From: Tenacibaculum singaporense
Lineage (GTDB): Bacteria; Bacteroidota; Bacteroidia; Flavobacteriales; Flavobacteriaceae
DNA: 64,000 nt
Assembly: GCF_003867015.1 (NCBI RefSeq)
Contig: NZ_CP032548.1
Location: forward strand, 3,105,001 to 3,169,000
Reading direction: 5' to 3'
Of this stretch, positions 34,831 to 42,849 are shown piece after piece. A program made the position numbers and the translations under genes. The stretch's first letter is position 1; the number at the start of each line of letters is the position of its first letter. The notes beneath the pieces were generated by a model that was not told the origin of the DNA, made no database searches, and worked only from the letters and a program-made list of their open reading frames with translations.

Positions 34831-35585
34831 TTGGTAAAGGAAAAGCAATATCACATACAAAAGCTTCCATCGAATATGGTTGGAATCAAGAAAAAGATGC
34901 TGAGATAGTTTATAAGAAAAATCTAGCTGGAGAAACTCCTAAAGAAATTACTGAAGAGTTTAAAATCATTCAATCGATGAATGATAAATGCGAACGTAAT
35001 ACTTTCAGTTTTGTTATTAGTCCAACTATTGAAGATGGTAAAAAACTAGACTTAAAAGATCTTAATAAAATAACATCTGAATTTGTTAAGGACTTAAAGT
35101 TAGAAAATCATCAAGCAATCGCATTTGTTCACAACGACAAAAACCATAAACATATTCATTTATATGTGAATCGAATCGATTTTAATGGAACTGCTTACAA
35201 AGACAATTTTATTGGAAAACGTTCACAAAAAACAGCAGAAAAAGTCGCAGAAAAGCTAGAATTACAAACTGTTAAGCAGATCAAAGAACAGAAATTAGAG
35301 AACTTAAAGGAGATTAGAAAATATATCAAAGAAAAGCATGAGCTTTCATTTAAGCTTTTTCATCCTGAGAATTATCAGCAGTATATCAATCAAATGAGAC
35401 AATTTAACATCCAGGTTAAACCTGTAATAAATAAATCTAATCAACTTCAAGGATTCCGATATCAACTTAACAACATCAATCTAAAAGGTAGCGAGGTACA
35501 TAGAAGTTTATCTATAAACAAACTCAAAAGTAAATTCTTTGAAATTGCAAAAGCTACTCTTAAACAAATCTCTATAACTAAATAA
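34827..35585 (+). CDS. Relaxase, MobA/VirD2 (MOBP-like) family
   Basis: This 252-residue protein nicks DNA at oriT and pilots it during conjugative mobilization. Family features are the opening MIGKGKAISHTKASIEYGW with a candidate catalytic Tyr17, the central NTFSFVISPTIEDGKKLD, and the metal-binding histidines in AFVHNDKNHKHIHLYVNRID (HUH-type site). The C-terminus (about 185-252) is a short accessory region. It lacks a primase or helicase domain, so it is a minimal mobilization relaxase that would need a helper conjugation system. It is coupled to the MobC-like gene by a 4-base overlap. Confidence 0.85.
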   Translation: MIGKGKAISHTKASIEYGWNQEKDAEIVYKKNLAGETPKEITEEFKIIQSMNDKCERNTFSFVISPTIEDGKKLDLKDLNKITSEFVKDLKLENHQAIAFVHNDKNHKHIHLYVNRIDFNGTAYKDNFIGKRSQKTAEKVAEKLELQTVKQIKEQKLENLKEIRKYIKEKHELSFKLFHPENYQQYINQMRQFNIQVKPVINKSNQLQGFRYQLNNINLKGSEVHRSLSINKLKSKFFEIAKATLKQISITK

Positions 35586-35587
35586 TC

Positions 35588-36034
35588 ATGGCTAAAATCG
35601 AAGAAATAACTGCTTTACTCATCGAGGAAATTGAAACTTTTCAAAAAGCAGTAAATCAATTAAGTAAAGACACTGATAAAATTAAAAATCACAAGATTAC
35701 TGTTGACACTTCTCAAATTCAATCAGTTTTTAAAGAGTTTAACAGTGAACTAACTTCTAACTTAAAAGAACAACAAAATCAAATTCGTACACTTCAAAAC
35801 AAACTGAATAAAACCATCATTGTTCCAAAGTGGATGATAGTTTTATTCAGCTCGTTTTTCATTATCTGTCTTTTGAGTATTTCAATAAATTTTTATCAAT
35901 ATCAAAAATTTAAAAATGTAGAGGAAACTAACTATATAAAAGGGCGTGAAGAAATAACGAATCATATCCAAGAGTTTTTCAAAAAGAATCCTGAAGCACT
36001 CAAACAATATCAACAATGGAAAAATAACGACTAA
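35588..36034 (+). CDS. Mob-operon membrane protein with coiled coil
   Basis: This 148-residue protein starts 3 bases after the relaxase gene. Residues about 1-75 form an amphipathic, coiled-coil-like helix (KEQQNQIRTLQNKLNK). One transmembrane segment follows (MIVLFSSFFIICLLSISINFY, about 80-100, written here in part), then a charged tail (KGREEITNHIQEFFKKN). Position suggests a MobB-like mobilization factor that might link relaxosome and membrane. I recognise no named family. Confidence 0.6.
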   Translation: MAKIEEITALLIEEIETFQKAVNQLSKDTDKIKNHKITVDTSQIQSVFKEFNSELTSNLKEQQNQIRTLQNKLNKTIIVPKWMIVLFSSFFIICLLSISINFYQYQKFKNVEETNYIKGREEITNHIQEFFKKNPEALKQYQQWKNND

Positions 36035-36035
36035 C

Positions 36036-36626
36036 ATGGGAAAAATTATTTTAATCACACATCAAAAAGGTGGTGTAGGTAAATCGACACTTACTTTTAA
36101 CCTAGCTCAAAACATATCTGAAAACGCTTCAGTAGCTATTCTTGATTTAGATTTACAAGGTAGTTTATCTCAAGTTAAGGAATTAGCTTCTGGTTTTGAT
36201 ATTATTCCTTACAAAGGGAAGATTAATGAAATTCAGAACCTGGAGTATGATTTTATTTTTATTGACACTCCACCTTACCTATCTAATCAATTACCTGAGC
36301 TTATTCAACTATCTAATTTAATCATCATACCTACAAAAGCTGGCGTGTTAGATCTGTTAGCCATTAAAAGTACTATTGAGCTCATTGAAAACGAAAATAA
36401 AGCTGATAAAACGTTAATTGTTTTCAACATGATAAAAGCTAACACCACTTTAACCTTGGATATTTTGATTGGATTAGAAGAATACAATATTCCTATTGCC
36501 AAAACTCATATATCAGACTTAGTTGCTTTTACTCGTTCGGTTTTAGTAGGTGGTATTCAGAATGATAAAAATGCTCAAAAGCAATTAGACAACCTAACAA
36601 AAGAAGTGCTAACAAAACTCATATAA
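36036..36626 (+). CDS. ParA family partition ATPase
   Basis: This 196-residue P-loop ATPase has the deviant Walker A KGGVGKST (about residues 10-17), the Walker A-prime DLDLQGSLS, and Walker B FIFIDTPPYLS. Such small ParA proteins segregate plasmids or position complexes with a small DNA-binding partner. The partner is probably the 76-residue RHH protein encoded 42 bases downstream. Carriage of a partition ATPase on an integrated element suggests a stable extrachromosomal phase. Confidence 0.88.
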   Translation: MGKIILITHQKGGVGKSTLTFNLAQNISENASVAILDLDLQGSLSQVKELASGFDIIPYKGKINEIQNLEYDFIFIDTPPYLSNQLPELIQLSNLIIIPTKAGVLDLLAIKSTIELIENENKADKTLIVFNMIKANTTLTLDILIGLEEYNIPIAKTHISDLVAFTRSVLVGGIQNDKNAQKQLDNLTKEVLTKLI

Positions 36627-36668
36627 TTCTATACATCTACATTTATATAAAACTACAATTCTAGCATT

Positions 36669-36899
36669 ATGGAAAAACAAAATTTTAACGATTTAATCAA
36701 TAAAGCTAAGACTAATAATCAAGCGAAAACAATTCAAAAGGTAGTTCCTATTCCTACTAAAGAAAATGAAGAAGTTCAGTTTTCTTTTTACTTAGATAAA
36801 AACTTGCTTAAAAAGATTAAACAACACGCTTTGAACGAAGATGAAAGTATTAAAAGTATTATCAATAAAGCCTTAGAAAACTATATTAAAACAACGTAA
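36669..36899 (+). CDS. Ribbon-helix-helix protein, probable ParA partner
   Basis: This 76-residue protein has a disordered N-terminus (about 1-30), then a C-terminal RHH fold: strand VQFSFYLDKNLLKKIKQHA, then DESIKSIINKALENYI. This ParG/Omega-like design binds centromere repeats and stimulates ParA. It follows parA on the same strand. The partner role is inferred from position and fold. Confidence 0.7.
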   Translation: MEKQNFNDLINKAKTNNQAKTIQKVVPIPTKENEEVQFSFYLDKNLLKKIKQHALNEDESIKSIINKALENYIKTT

Positions 36900-36993
36900 C
36901 ATTTAAAATATCTGTAGTATCTTGCAAGAGATTTACGGATGTAAAAAACACATTAATTTATAAAGCGTTTAGCTTTTGATTTGGTTTTAGAAA

Positions 36994-37084
36994 CTCGCCA
37001 GGTTATTAATTCCTCCAATATCAAAGTTAAGACGCCCACGTTCTGCGTGGGCTGTTCTTATTTGGAGGAAAGGTTTCTGGCGAG
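36994..37084. other. Three-tier nested inverted repeat, candidate structured RNA or replication/centromere site
   Basis: The outer arms CTCGCCAG (36994-37001) and CTGGCGAG (37077-37084) enclose TCCTCCAA (37011-37018) and TTGGAGGA (37062-37069). Inside these lie TAAGA (37028-37032) with TCTTA (37056-37060), and the apical stem GCCCACG (37034-37040) with CGTGGGC (37046-37052) around TTCTG. All arms are perfect and centred on one point, giving a 91-base rod-like hairpin. It sits between the partition genes and a CxxC protein gene, with no convincing gene over it. Candidates are a regulatory RNA, a single-strand origin, a parS-like site or an oriT. Confidence 0.7.
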
Positions 37085-37137
37085 ACCTCTAAGACCGATA
37101 AGTTTCAGTTCCACGCTTTTTTTATTCATTTTATATC

Positions 37138-38127
37138 ATGGAAAATCAAAACAAACAAATCGCCAACATTCAATTACACTTATCAGAAAACTGTTCTGAC
37201 TTAGAAAAAGAAATTCTTCAACAATATTGGAAACTTAACGAAACTGAGTTTGTAAATGCTCCAAAAGCAATTAAAAGAAAGTATACTATTTCTCAATCCG
37301 AATTAACTAAAACAACAGCTACTTACAGTACTTTAACTTTTTATCTATATTGTGATCATTGCCATTCATTTGAAAAACATGAAGCAAAAAGTCAATCTAG
37401 TTTTAATCAAACTATAAGAGAATTCCATAGTCGCTATTATCAGTCTTTTAAATGCAATCATTGTAAGGAAGTTCAAAAACAACAATTTCATTTAGAACAA
37501 GAAAGAAAGCGCAACGAATTAATAAAGAAGTTAGATAAAGCTATTGAGAATAAAAACTGGAAAAACCTATCAAATTTTGAAAAGGGTGTTTTAAAGAATT
37601 GCTTAGAAATGAATTTTGACCCCCTTAAAAATCATTATGGGAAAATTTTAGGATCAACAAACTTCAAACAACTAATTAAAGCTTTATATAACATTGAGAA
37701 CCAAGAATTAATTATACTCGAAAGAGATAGAGGGGATTATATAATTAATTATCAGTACTTAAACAAACTAAAAGACTTCAAAAATGAAATTACTACTCAT
37801 AAAAACAACTCCGAATCTAAAGCTAGTTTTAACTCTGAAACCAACGAATTAAAGCTTAAGCTTACTATTAATAAAGAAAAATTTCATCCTGACAGTCCGT
37901 TATATGCAGGAACAATAACCTTTAAAAAACAAATTGTTATTAATCCTGGTATTGAATATGTTTTTGCGCAATGGGAAAGAGCAAATGACAACTTATATTT
38001 CACGTTGGTTCCAATCTCTGAATTTGAAAAATTCCCAGAACAAAAGCCAATTTCAAATGTCCCTAAAATTTTAAGACAAGGAATTCAAGAATTTTTAAAA
38101 AATTTAGGGAGTAATTTAGACTTCTAA
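37138..38127 (+). CDS. Element protein with paired CxxC motifs, unknown function
   Basis: This 329-residue protein follows the nested inverted repeat. A zinc-ribbon-like pair of CxxC motifs is visible at about residues 79-82 (YCDHCHSFEKH) and 107-110 (FKCNHCKEVQKQQ). A basic helical stretch (EQERKRNELIKKLDKAI) follows, then a mixed alpha/beta C-terminal half. This suggests nucleic-acid binding. I recognise no named family. Its own terminator follows at 38136, so it may form a unit with the structured region upstream. Confidence 0.6.
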   Translation: MENQNKQIANIQLHLSENCSDLEKEILQQYWKLNETEFVNAPKAIKRKYTISQSELTKTTATYSTLTFYLYCDHCHSFEKHEAKSQSSFNQTIREFHSRYYQSFKCNHCKEVQKQQFHLEQERKRNELIKKLDKAIENKNWKNLSNFEKGVLKNCLEMNFDPLKNHYGKILGSTNFKQLIKALYNIENQELIILERDRGDYIINYQYLNKLKDFKNEITTHKNNSESKASFNSETNELKLKLTINKEKFHPDSPLYAGTITFKKQIVINPGIEYVFAQWERANDNLYFTLVPISEFEKFPEQKPISNVPKILRQGIQEFLKNLGSNLDF

Positions 38128-38135
38128 AAACATCT

Positions 38136-38168
38136 AGCTCTTCTTATCTTCAAAAGAAGAGCTTTTTT
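38136..38168 (+). terminator. Terminator after the CxxC protein gene
   Basis: AGCTCTTCTT (38136-38145) pairs with AAGAAGAGCT (38154-38163), 8-base loop, followed by TTTTT. It separates the plasmid-like half of the element from the defence cargo. Confidence 0.85.
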
Positions 38169-38464
38169 ATTCTATATTTATATAAAAATAGAATTATATT
38201 TTTATATTTATGCCAGTTAACTTGCTATGTTTAACTTCTTTTATTAACAAAAAATTGCTAGACTCTAAAAACTTATATTAAATCAAGTATTGATGAAGTA
38301 GTAGTATTGTTCATTTTATTTTTTATAAGAATATACTAAGCAAAGAATAACTAAAAAGGATAAGTCAAGATATAAACTTCTCTTATCCTGAAACATAAAC
38401 TATATAAACAAACTATTTGTTTATATATAACACGTTGACGGTAATTAAAACAAACACCTAGTTA
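38169..38464. other. AT-rich intergenic boundary between mobility and defence modules
   Basis: This stretch of nearly 300 bases has no credible gene. It holds weak AT inverted repeats near 38171-38206 and must contain the promoter of the nuclease/ATPase pair, but no clear TAnnTTTG element is seen close to 38465. Confidence 0.5.
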
Positions 38465-39487
38465 ATGAACTACACCTTCAAGAATACAGAAATAAATAAC
38501 AAGAAGGCTACTGACTTTGAAACAAAATCATTATTATATCTAATAGGAAGACGGAAAGATAGTAAAGAAGTTGAATATATTGCATTTGACTGTTTTAATG
38601 ACGTTAGTGGAATTAATAAAAATTCAGATAAAATTTGGGATATTCAATCAAAAAATGAAAAAAGTCTAAGCCCTAAAAAAATTGGAAAATACTTTTTCAC
38701 TCTTTTTGATAATCATACTTCACCATTCTATTTTACAGAGTTTATTTTCTTTTGTCCAGTATTAAAACCAAAATACAAAGTTGATGAAAAATTAAATATT
38801 TATGGAATTGAAAACATAGTAGATGATACTCTAATCAGAATAAAAAATGGTCTTAAAGAAGAAGTAATTAGAGTAAAAGGTAAAGCAATAGATTATAGTA
38901 TTGAGCAAGAAAACTTTTTAAAGAAAGTGACTATTGTCGAAGATACAGAGCTAGATAACGAATACATTAAAACCGTTACAAAATTTAAAAAATCAGAAAT
39001 AAAATCAGACGCCTTTTATCAAAGTGTATTTCAAGATTTAAGAAATATTCAATCTGCAAAAAAGAATTCTTACATTGAAAATTCAATAATAAGCCAAATA
39101 AAAGATGTCTTAAAATTTAATAGGCACTTATATACTAAAGACATAGAAATTTTAATTATCAGTCGAATAATTGGATGTGAGGTGTTTGATTATAAAGGTA
39201 TTCCATTACACTTCTTACCTATTATAGATGTTTTGGATTTTGAAGATAAAAAAGATACAATTCAAGAATGCAATTCAAACCTATCAAGGGCTTTTTTTAA
39301 TAAAAACAGCAATCGTGAATTTTGGAAAATTTGCGAAATAATAATTGAATATTTAGAATCTAACGGTTTAACAGACGTGGAAATGATATTCAATAATTTA
39401 TTCACTAAATATAAGTTTAGAATATCTTATTTAACCCCAATAACTATTAAATATTTAATTGCTATTACAATTGACGGAAAACAATGA
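38465..39487 (+). CDS. Predicted PD-(D/E)xK nuclease, effector of a Lamassu/ABC-three-component-like pair
   Basis: In this 340-residue protein the N-terminal 100 residues read as a PD-(D/E)xK nuclease with a Q-x-K variant: FDCFNDVSGI then KIWDIQSKNEKSL, with candidate residues Asp46, Asp59, Gln61 and Lys63. This layout resembles the Cap4/DUF4297 effectors at the N-terminus of LmuA in Lamassu and of ABC-three-component systems. The rest is helical and has no clear match. The stop overlaps the start of the downstream SMC-like ATPase by 4 bases (ATGA), indicating a strict two-gene unit. The effector role is inferred from motif and partner. Confidence 0.6.
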   Translation: MNYTFKNTEINNKKATDFETKSLLYLIGRRKDSKEVEYIAFDCFNDVSGINKNSDKIWDIQSKNEKSLSPKKIGKYFFTLFDNHTSPFYFTEFIFFCPVLKPKYKVDEKLNIYGIENIVDDTLIRIKNGLKEEVIRVKGKAIDYSIEQENFLKKVTIVEDTELDNEYIKTVTKFKKSEIKSDAFYQSVFQDLRNIQSAKKNSYIENSIISQIKDVLKFNRHLYTKDIEILIISRIIGCEVFDYKGIPLHFLPIIDVLDFEDKKDTIQECNSNLSRAFFNKNSNREFWKICEIIIEYLESNGLTDVEMIFNNLFTKYKFRISYLTPITIKYLIAITIDGKQ

Positions 39488-41088
39488 TTATAAAAAAAAC
39501 AGCTTTTGGAAATAGTCAAGAAGCATTTATAGAAAATAGATTTAAAGATGCCACTAATATTATTTTCAGTAATGATAATAACAGAGGGAAAACTTTAGTA
39601 ATTCAAGGGTTAATGTACTCAATAGGTTATGATTCCATTTTTCCAAGTGGTTTTAACTATAAAAATTATTTTTTCTATTCAAACATTATAATAAAAGAAA
39701 AAAATTACGAATTTCTTAGAAAAGGGAATTCTATTATCTTATTCGAAAATGGGAATATTAATGTATTTAACAGTATAAGTGAGTTTAAATATTATTTCGA
39801 TAAACACATATATGAGTTACCAAGAATTGAAAAAGAAGGAGAATTAAAACCCGTAGATTTAACTTTATTCTATGAATTATTTTTCCTAGGGCAAGACAAA
39901 AGAAATTCTTCCAACTTAATAGTAAAAGGGCGAAATAATAAGCAGGATTTTAAGAACATGATTTTTGCAATGCAAGATGTTCTAATATCTAGTACAAATA
40001 AATATGATATTGAAGAACTTAAAGAGCAGAAAAAATCATTAGATTTAAAAATTAAAACTGAAAAAAGAAAAATTTCAGTTTTAAAAAAGAATCCTGAAAT
40101 AGCTACATTTATTAGTTCTTCCGCAAACAATATTGATTTTAAAAATACTTCAAAACAGCTTAATGAATTACATAAAAGAATTGCAGATTTGCGAAAACAG
40201 AGAAATAGAGAAGAAAATAGAAAAATTAAACTAGAAAATTTAATAATTGAATTAAACTCTCTAAATAGAAATTTAAATGAGGGGAAAGTTAAATGTTCTG
40301 ATTGCGGTAGTAATAAAATTATTTTTGCAAACCAAGAGTTTGAATTTGAAGTTAGTAATAGCTATGTCCGTAAAAACATATTAAAATCAATTCAAGAAAG
40401 TATTTCCATCAAAAAAGAAATTGTTACTGAATTCAATAGCGAAATCCATAAAGAGCAAACTCAAATTCAAAAATTATTAGAGACTTCAACACCAGACGCT
40501 AAAAATTACATTCTATTTGAAGATGAAATAATAGGCTCCAAAGATATAGACAAAATTATACTTGAGCTTCAAAAACAGCTTGATGAAGTTCAACAAAAAA
40601 TCAACAACAACGAAAGTAAAATCCTGATTAATAAAGATTTACAAAAGATAGTTATAGAAAACATTATTTCTGAAATGAAGCGTTATTACAGAATAATTGA
40701 CAAAGAGGGGTTACTAGAATTTGAAGATTTATTCACAAAATCAGGTCAAACATATTCAGGTAGTGAAGAACAGGAATACTATTTCTGTAAGCTTTTGGCT
40801 CTAAACAAAATTTTAAAAACTAAACTCCCTATAATAATAGATTCTTTTAGAGAGGGCGAATTGTCTTCTAACAAAGAAAATATTATGATTGAAGAATATG
40901 TGAAATTAAACAACCAAGTTATATTAACATCTACTTTAAAAGATGAAGAATATGATTCTGATAAGTACTTAAAATTAGAAAATGTAAATGTTATTGATTA
41001 TTCCAGTTTTGCTGACAGTCAAATTCTTCAAAGTAGTTATGTAAATTCATTTTCAGAGATACTTGAAAAATTTGGAGTAAAAGAATAA
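39484..41088 (+). CDS. SMC/Rad50-like ATPase with zinc hook, Lamassu LmuB-like
   Basis: This 534-residue ABC/SMC-type ATPase has Walker A NDNNRGKT with Lys36. Long coiled-coil arms (about 175-265 and 295-400) flank a hinge with a Rad50-like CxxC (KCSDCGSNK, Cys271 and Cys274). An ABC signature SGSEEQ lies at about 425-430, and Walker B is LPIIIDSF with Asp453. The residue after Asp453 is Ser rather than the usual catalytic Glu. The zinc hook implies dimerisation through Zn. In Lamassu-type defence an SMC ATPase senses foreign DNA and releases a nuclease; the gene just upstream supplies a nuclease-like partner. No third LmuC-like gene is seen. Confidence 0.7.
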   Translation: MIIKKTAFGNSQEAFIENRFKDATNIIFSNDNNRGKTLVIQGLMYSIGYDSIFPSGFNYKNYFFYSNIIIKEKNYEFLRKGNSIILFENGNINVFNSISEFKYYFDKHIYELPRIEKEGELKPVDLTLFYELFFLGQDKRNSSNLIVKGRNNKQDFKNMIFAMQDVLISSTNKYDIEELKEQKKSLDLKIKTEKRKISVLKKNPEIATFISSSANNIDFKNTSKQLNELHKRIADLRKQRNREENRKIKLENLIIELNSLNRNLNEGKVKCSDCGSNKIIFANQEFEFEVSNSYVRKNILKSIQESISIKKEIVTEFNSEIHKEQTQIQKLLETSTPDAKNYILFEDEIIGSKDIDKIILELQKQLDEVQQKINNNESKILINKDLQKIVIENIISEMKRYYRIIDKEGLLEFEDLFTKSGQTYSGSEEQEYYFCKLLALNKILKTKLPIIIDSFREGELSSNKENIMIEEYVKLNNQVILTSTLKDEEYDSDKYLKLENVNVIDYSSFADSQILQSSYVNSFSEILEKFGVKE

Positions 41089-41162
41089 CTATTACCAACA
41101 CCCGTAACCTATGGAAAGTACTAGTCCATTTGTTCAAAGTTATTTTTTATAAACTTACATTT

Positions 41163-41190
41163 ATATAATTATGGAAATCCATAATTATAT
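41163..41190. promoter_or_regulatory. Perfect 13-bp inverted repeat upstream of hsdM, candidate operator
   Basis: ATATAATTATGGA (41163-41175) and TCCATAATTATAT (41178-41190) are perfect inverted arms around AA. The repeat is 75 bases before the hsdM start and just upstream of a TAAATTTG motif. It could bind a dimeric regulator or end the transcript of the upstream ATPase gene, though no T-run follows. Confidence 0.5.
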
Positions 41191-41220
41191 TTCAACGGGT
41201 TTTAGTATTTTAGAGCTTCT

Positions 41221-41228
41221 TAAATTTG
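41221..41228 (+). promoter_or_regulatory. Candidate -7 promoter element of the hsd operon
   Basis: TAAATTTG matches TAnnTTTG, 37 bases before the hsdM ATG. A TTG at the -33 position is not obvious. Confidence 0.4.
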
Positions 41229-41265
41229 TTTTCTATAAACCAATATTTATTACTACTCTTGCTTC

Positions 41266-42849
41266 ATGGCAAAAAAAACAACAAAACAAAAGTCTATAGA
41301 AGAAACCCTATGGGCATCTGCAAATAAACTAAGAGGAACCGTTGAAAGTTCAGAATACAAACACGTTGTATTAGGTTTAATCTTCTTAAAATTCACCTCT
41401 GATAAATTCGAAGAACGTAAACAAGAATTAATAAGCGAAGGAAAAGAAAAATATAGTAACATGGTAGAATTCTATACCATGAAAAATGTATTTTATCTCC
41501 CTGAAGAAAGTCGTTGGAGCTATATTATGGAAAATGCTAAGCAAACTGATATAGCATTAAAAATAGATACTGCTTTATTTACTATTGAAAAGAACAACCC
41601 TAGTTTAAAAGGAGCTTTACCTGATAATTATTTTTCTCGTTTAAATATGGATGTTAGTAAGCTCTCTGCCTTACTAGACACTATTAACAATATTGATACG
41701 CTAAAAGATAAAGAAAATGATATTATTGGACGTATTTACGAATACTTTTTAAGCAAGTTTGCAATTGCTGAAGGAAAAGGAAAAGGAGAGTTCTATACAC
41801 CTAAAAGTATTGTAAACCTTATAGCCGAAATGATAGAGCCTTACAAAGGTAAAATCTACGACCCTGCTTGTGGTTCTGGTGGTATGTTTGTTCAATCTAT
41901 AAAGTTTATTGAAAACCACCAGGGAAACAAAAAAGACATTTCTGTCTACGGTCAAGAGTACACCGCTACAACTTATAAACTAGCAAAAATGAATTTGGCT
42001 ATCCGAGGTATTTCTGCCAATTTAGGAGCTGTACCTGCTGATACGTTTGCCAAAGACCAACACCCCGATTTAAAAGCAGACTTTATAATGGCTAACCCTC
42101 CATTTAACCAAAAAGATTGGAGAGGTGAAAATGAACTTATAGATGACCCTCGTTGGAAAGGTTACGACATACCACCAAAAAGTAACGCCAATTATGGTTG
42201 GATTTTAAACATGGCATCAAAACTTTCTGAAAATGGAGTAGCTGGTTTTATCTTGGCAAATGGTGCTCTCTCCGGTGGTGGAGATGAGTATAAGATTCGA
42301 AGAAAATTGGTGGAAAATGGTTTGATTGAAGCTATTGTGATTTTACCACGAAGTATGTTTTATACCACAGATATTAGTGTGACGTTATGGATTTTAAACA
42401 AAAATAAAACCGAACACACAGTTGAATTACCAGATGTCACACGAAACTACCGTAACCGAGAAGATGAAATCTTGTTTATGGATTTACGCCAAATAGGCGA
42501 ACCATTTGAGAAAAAATACACCCAATTTTCAGAACAACACATTCAAGATATTGCTAAAACTTACCACAATTGGCAAACACAGGTCATTGCGAACGGAGAG
42601 AAGCAATCTCTTTATAAAAATGTTCCTGAATATTGTTATAGTGCCAATTTAGATGAAGTTGCTAAAAAGGATTTTTCCTTAGTGCCTAGTAAATATATTG
42701 AGTTTGTTAACCGTGATGAAAACATCAATTTTGATGATAAAATGACAAGCTTACAAAAGGAGTTAGGCGACTTATTAGAACAAGAAGCCGAGAGCAAAAC
42801 CGAATTGTTAAATGTGTTTAAAAAATTAGGTTATGAGCTCAAATTATAA
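41266..42849 (+). CDS. hsdM: Type I restriction-modification DNA methyltransferase, M subunit
   Basis: This 527-residue N6-adenine methyltransferase forms the M2S core that methylates host DNA. The N-terminal HsdM domain starts MAKKTTKQKSIEETLWASANKLRG. The SAM-binding motif I is IYDPACGSGGMFVQS (about 197-211) and the catalytic motif IV is NPPFNQKDW (about 281-289). EGKGKGEFYTPKSIVNLI is a further family landmark. The length is usual. It overlaps hsdS by 17 bases. It opens an operon of eight or nine genes reaching hsdR and possibly the AbiV-like gene. Confidence 0.95.
   Translation: MAKKTTKQKSIEETLWASANKLRGTVESSEYKHVVLGLIFLKFTSDKFEERKQELISEGKEKYSNMVEFYTMKNVFYLPEESRWSYIMENAKQTDIALKIDTALFTIEKNNPSLKGALPDNYFSRLNMDVSKLSALLDTINNIDTLKDKENDIIGRIYEYFLSKFAIAEGKGKGEFYTPKSIVNLIAEMIEPYKGKIYDPACGSGGMFVQSIKFIENHQGNKKDISVYGQEYTATTYKLAKMNLAIRGISANLGAVPADTFAKDQHPDLKADFIMANPPFNQKDWRGENELIDDPRWKGYDIPPKSNANYGWILNMASKLSENGVAGFILANGALSGGGDEYKIRRKLVENGLIEAIVILPRSMFYTTDISVTLWILNKNKTEHTVELPDVTRNYRNREDEILFMDLRQIGEPFEKKYTQFSEQHIQDIAKTYHNWQTQVIANGEKQSLYKNVPEYCYSANLDEVAKKDFSLVPSKYIEFVNRDENINFDDKMTSLQKELGDLLEQEAESKTELLNVFKKLGYELKL

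Noticed and set aside
36981-37199. 72-codon + strand frame over the nested inverted repeat
   Set aside because: Its peptide merely translates the hairpin arms and it overlaps the start of the CxxC protein gene in another frame. The DNA/RNA structure is the better explanation.
38169-38464. Third (LmuC-like or middle-component) gene before the nuclease/ATPase pair
   Set aside because: No open frame of useful length starts in this AT-rich gap on the + strand.
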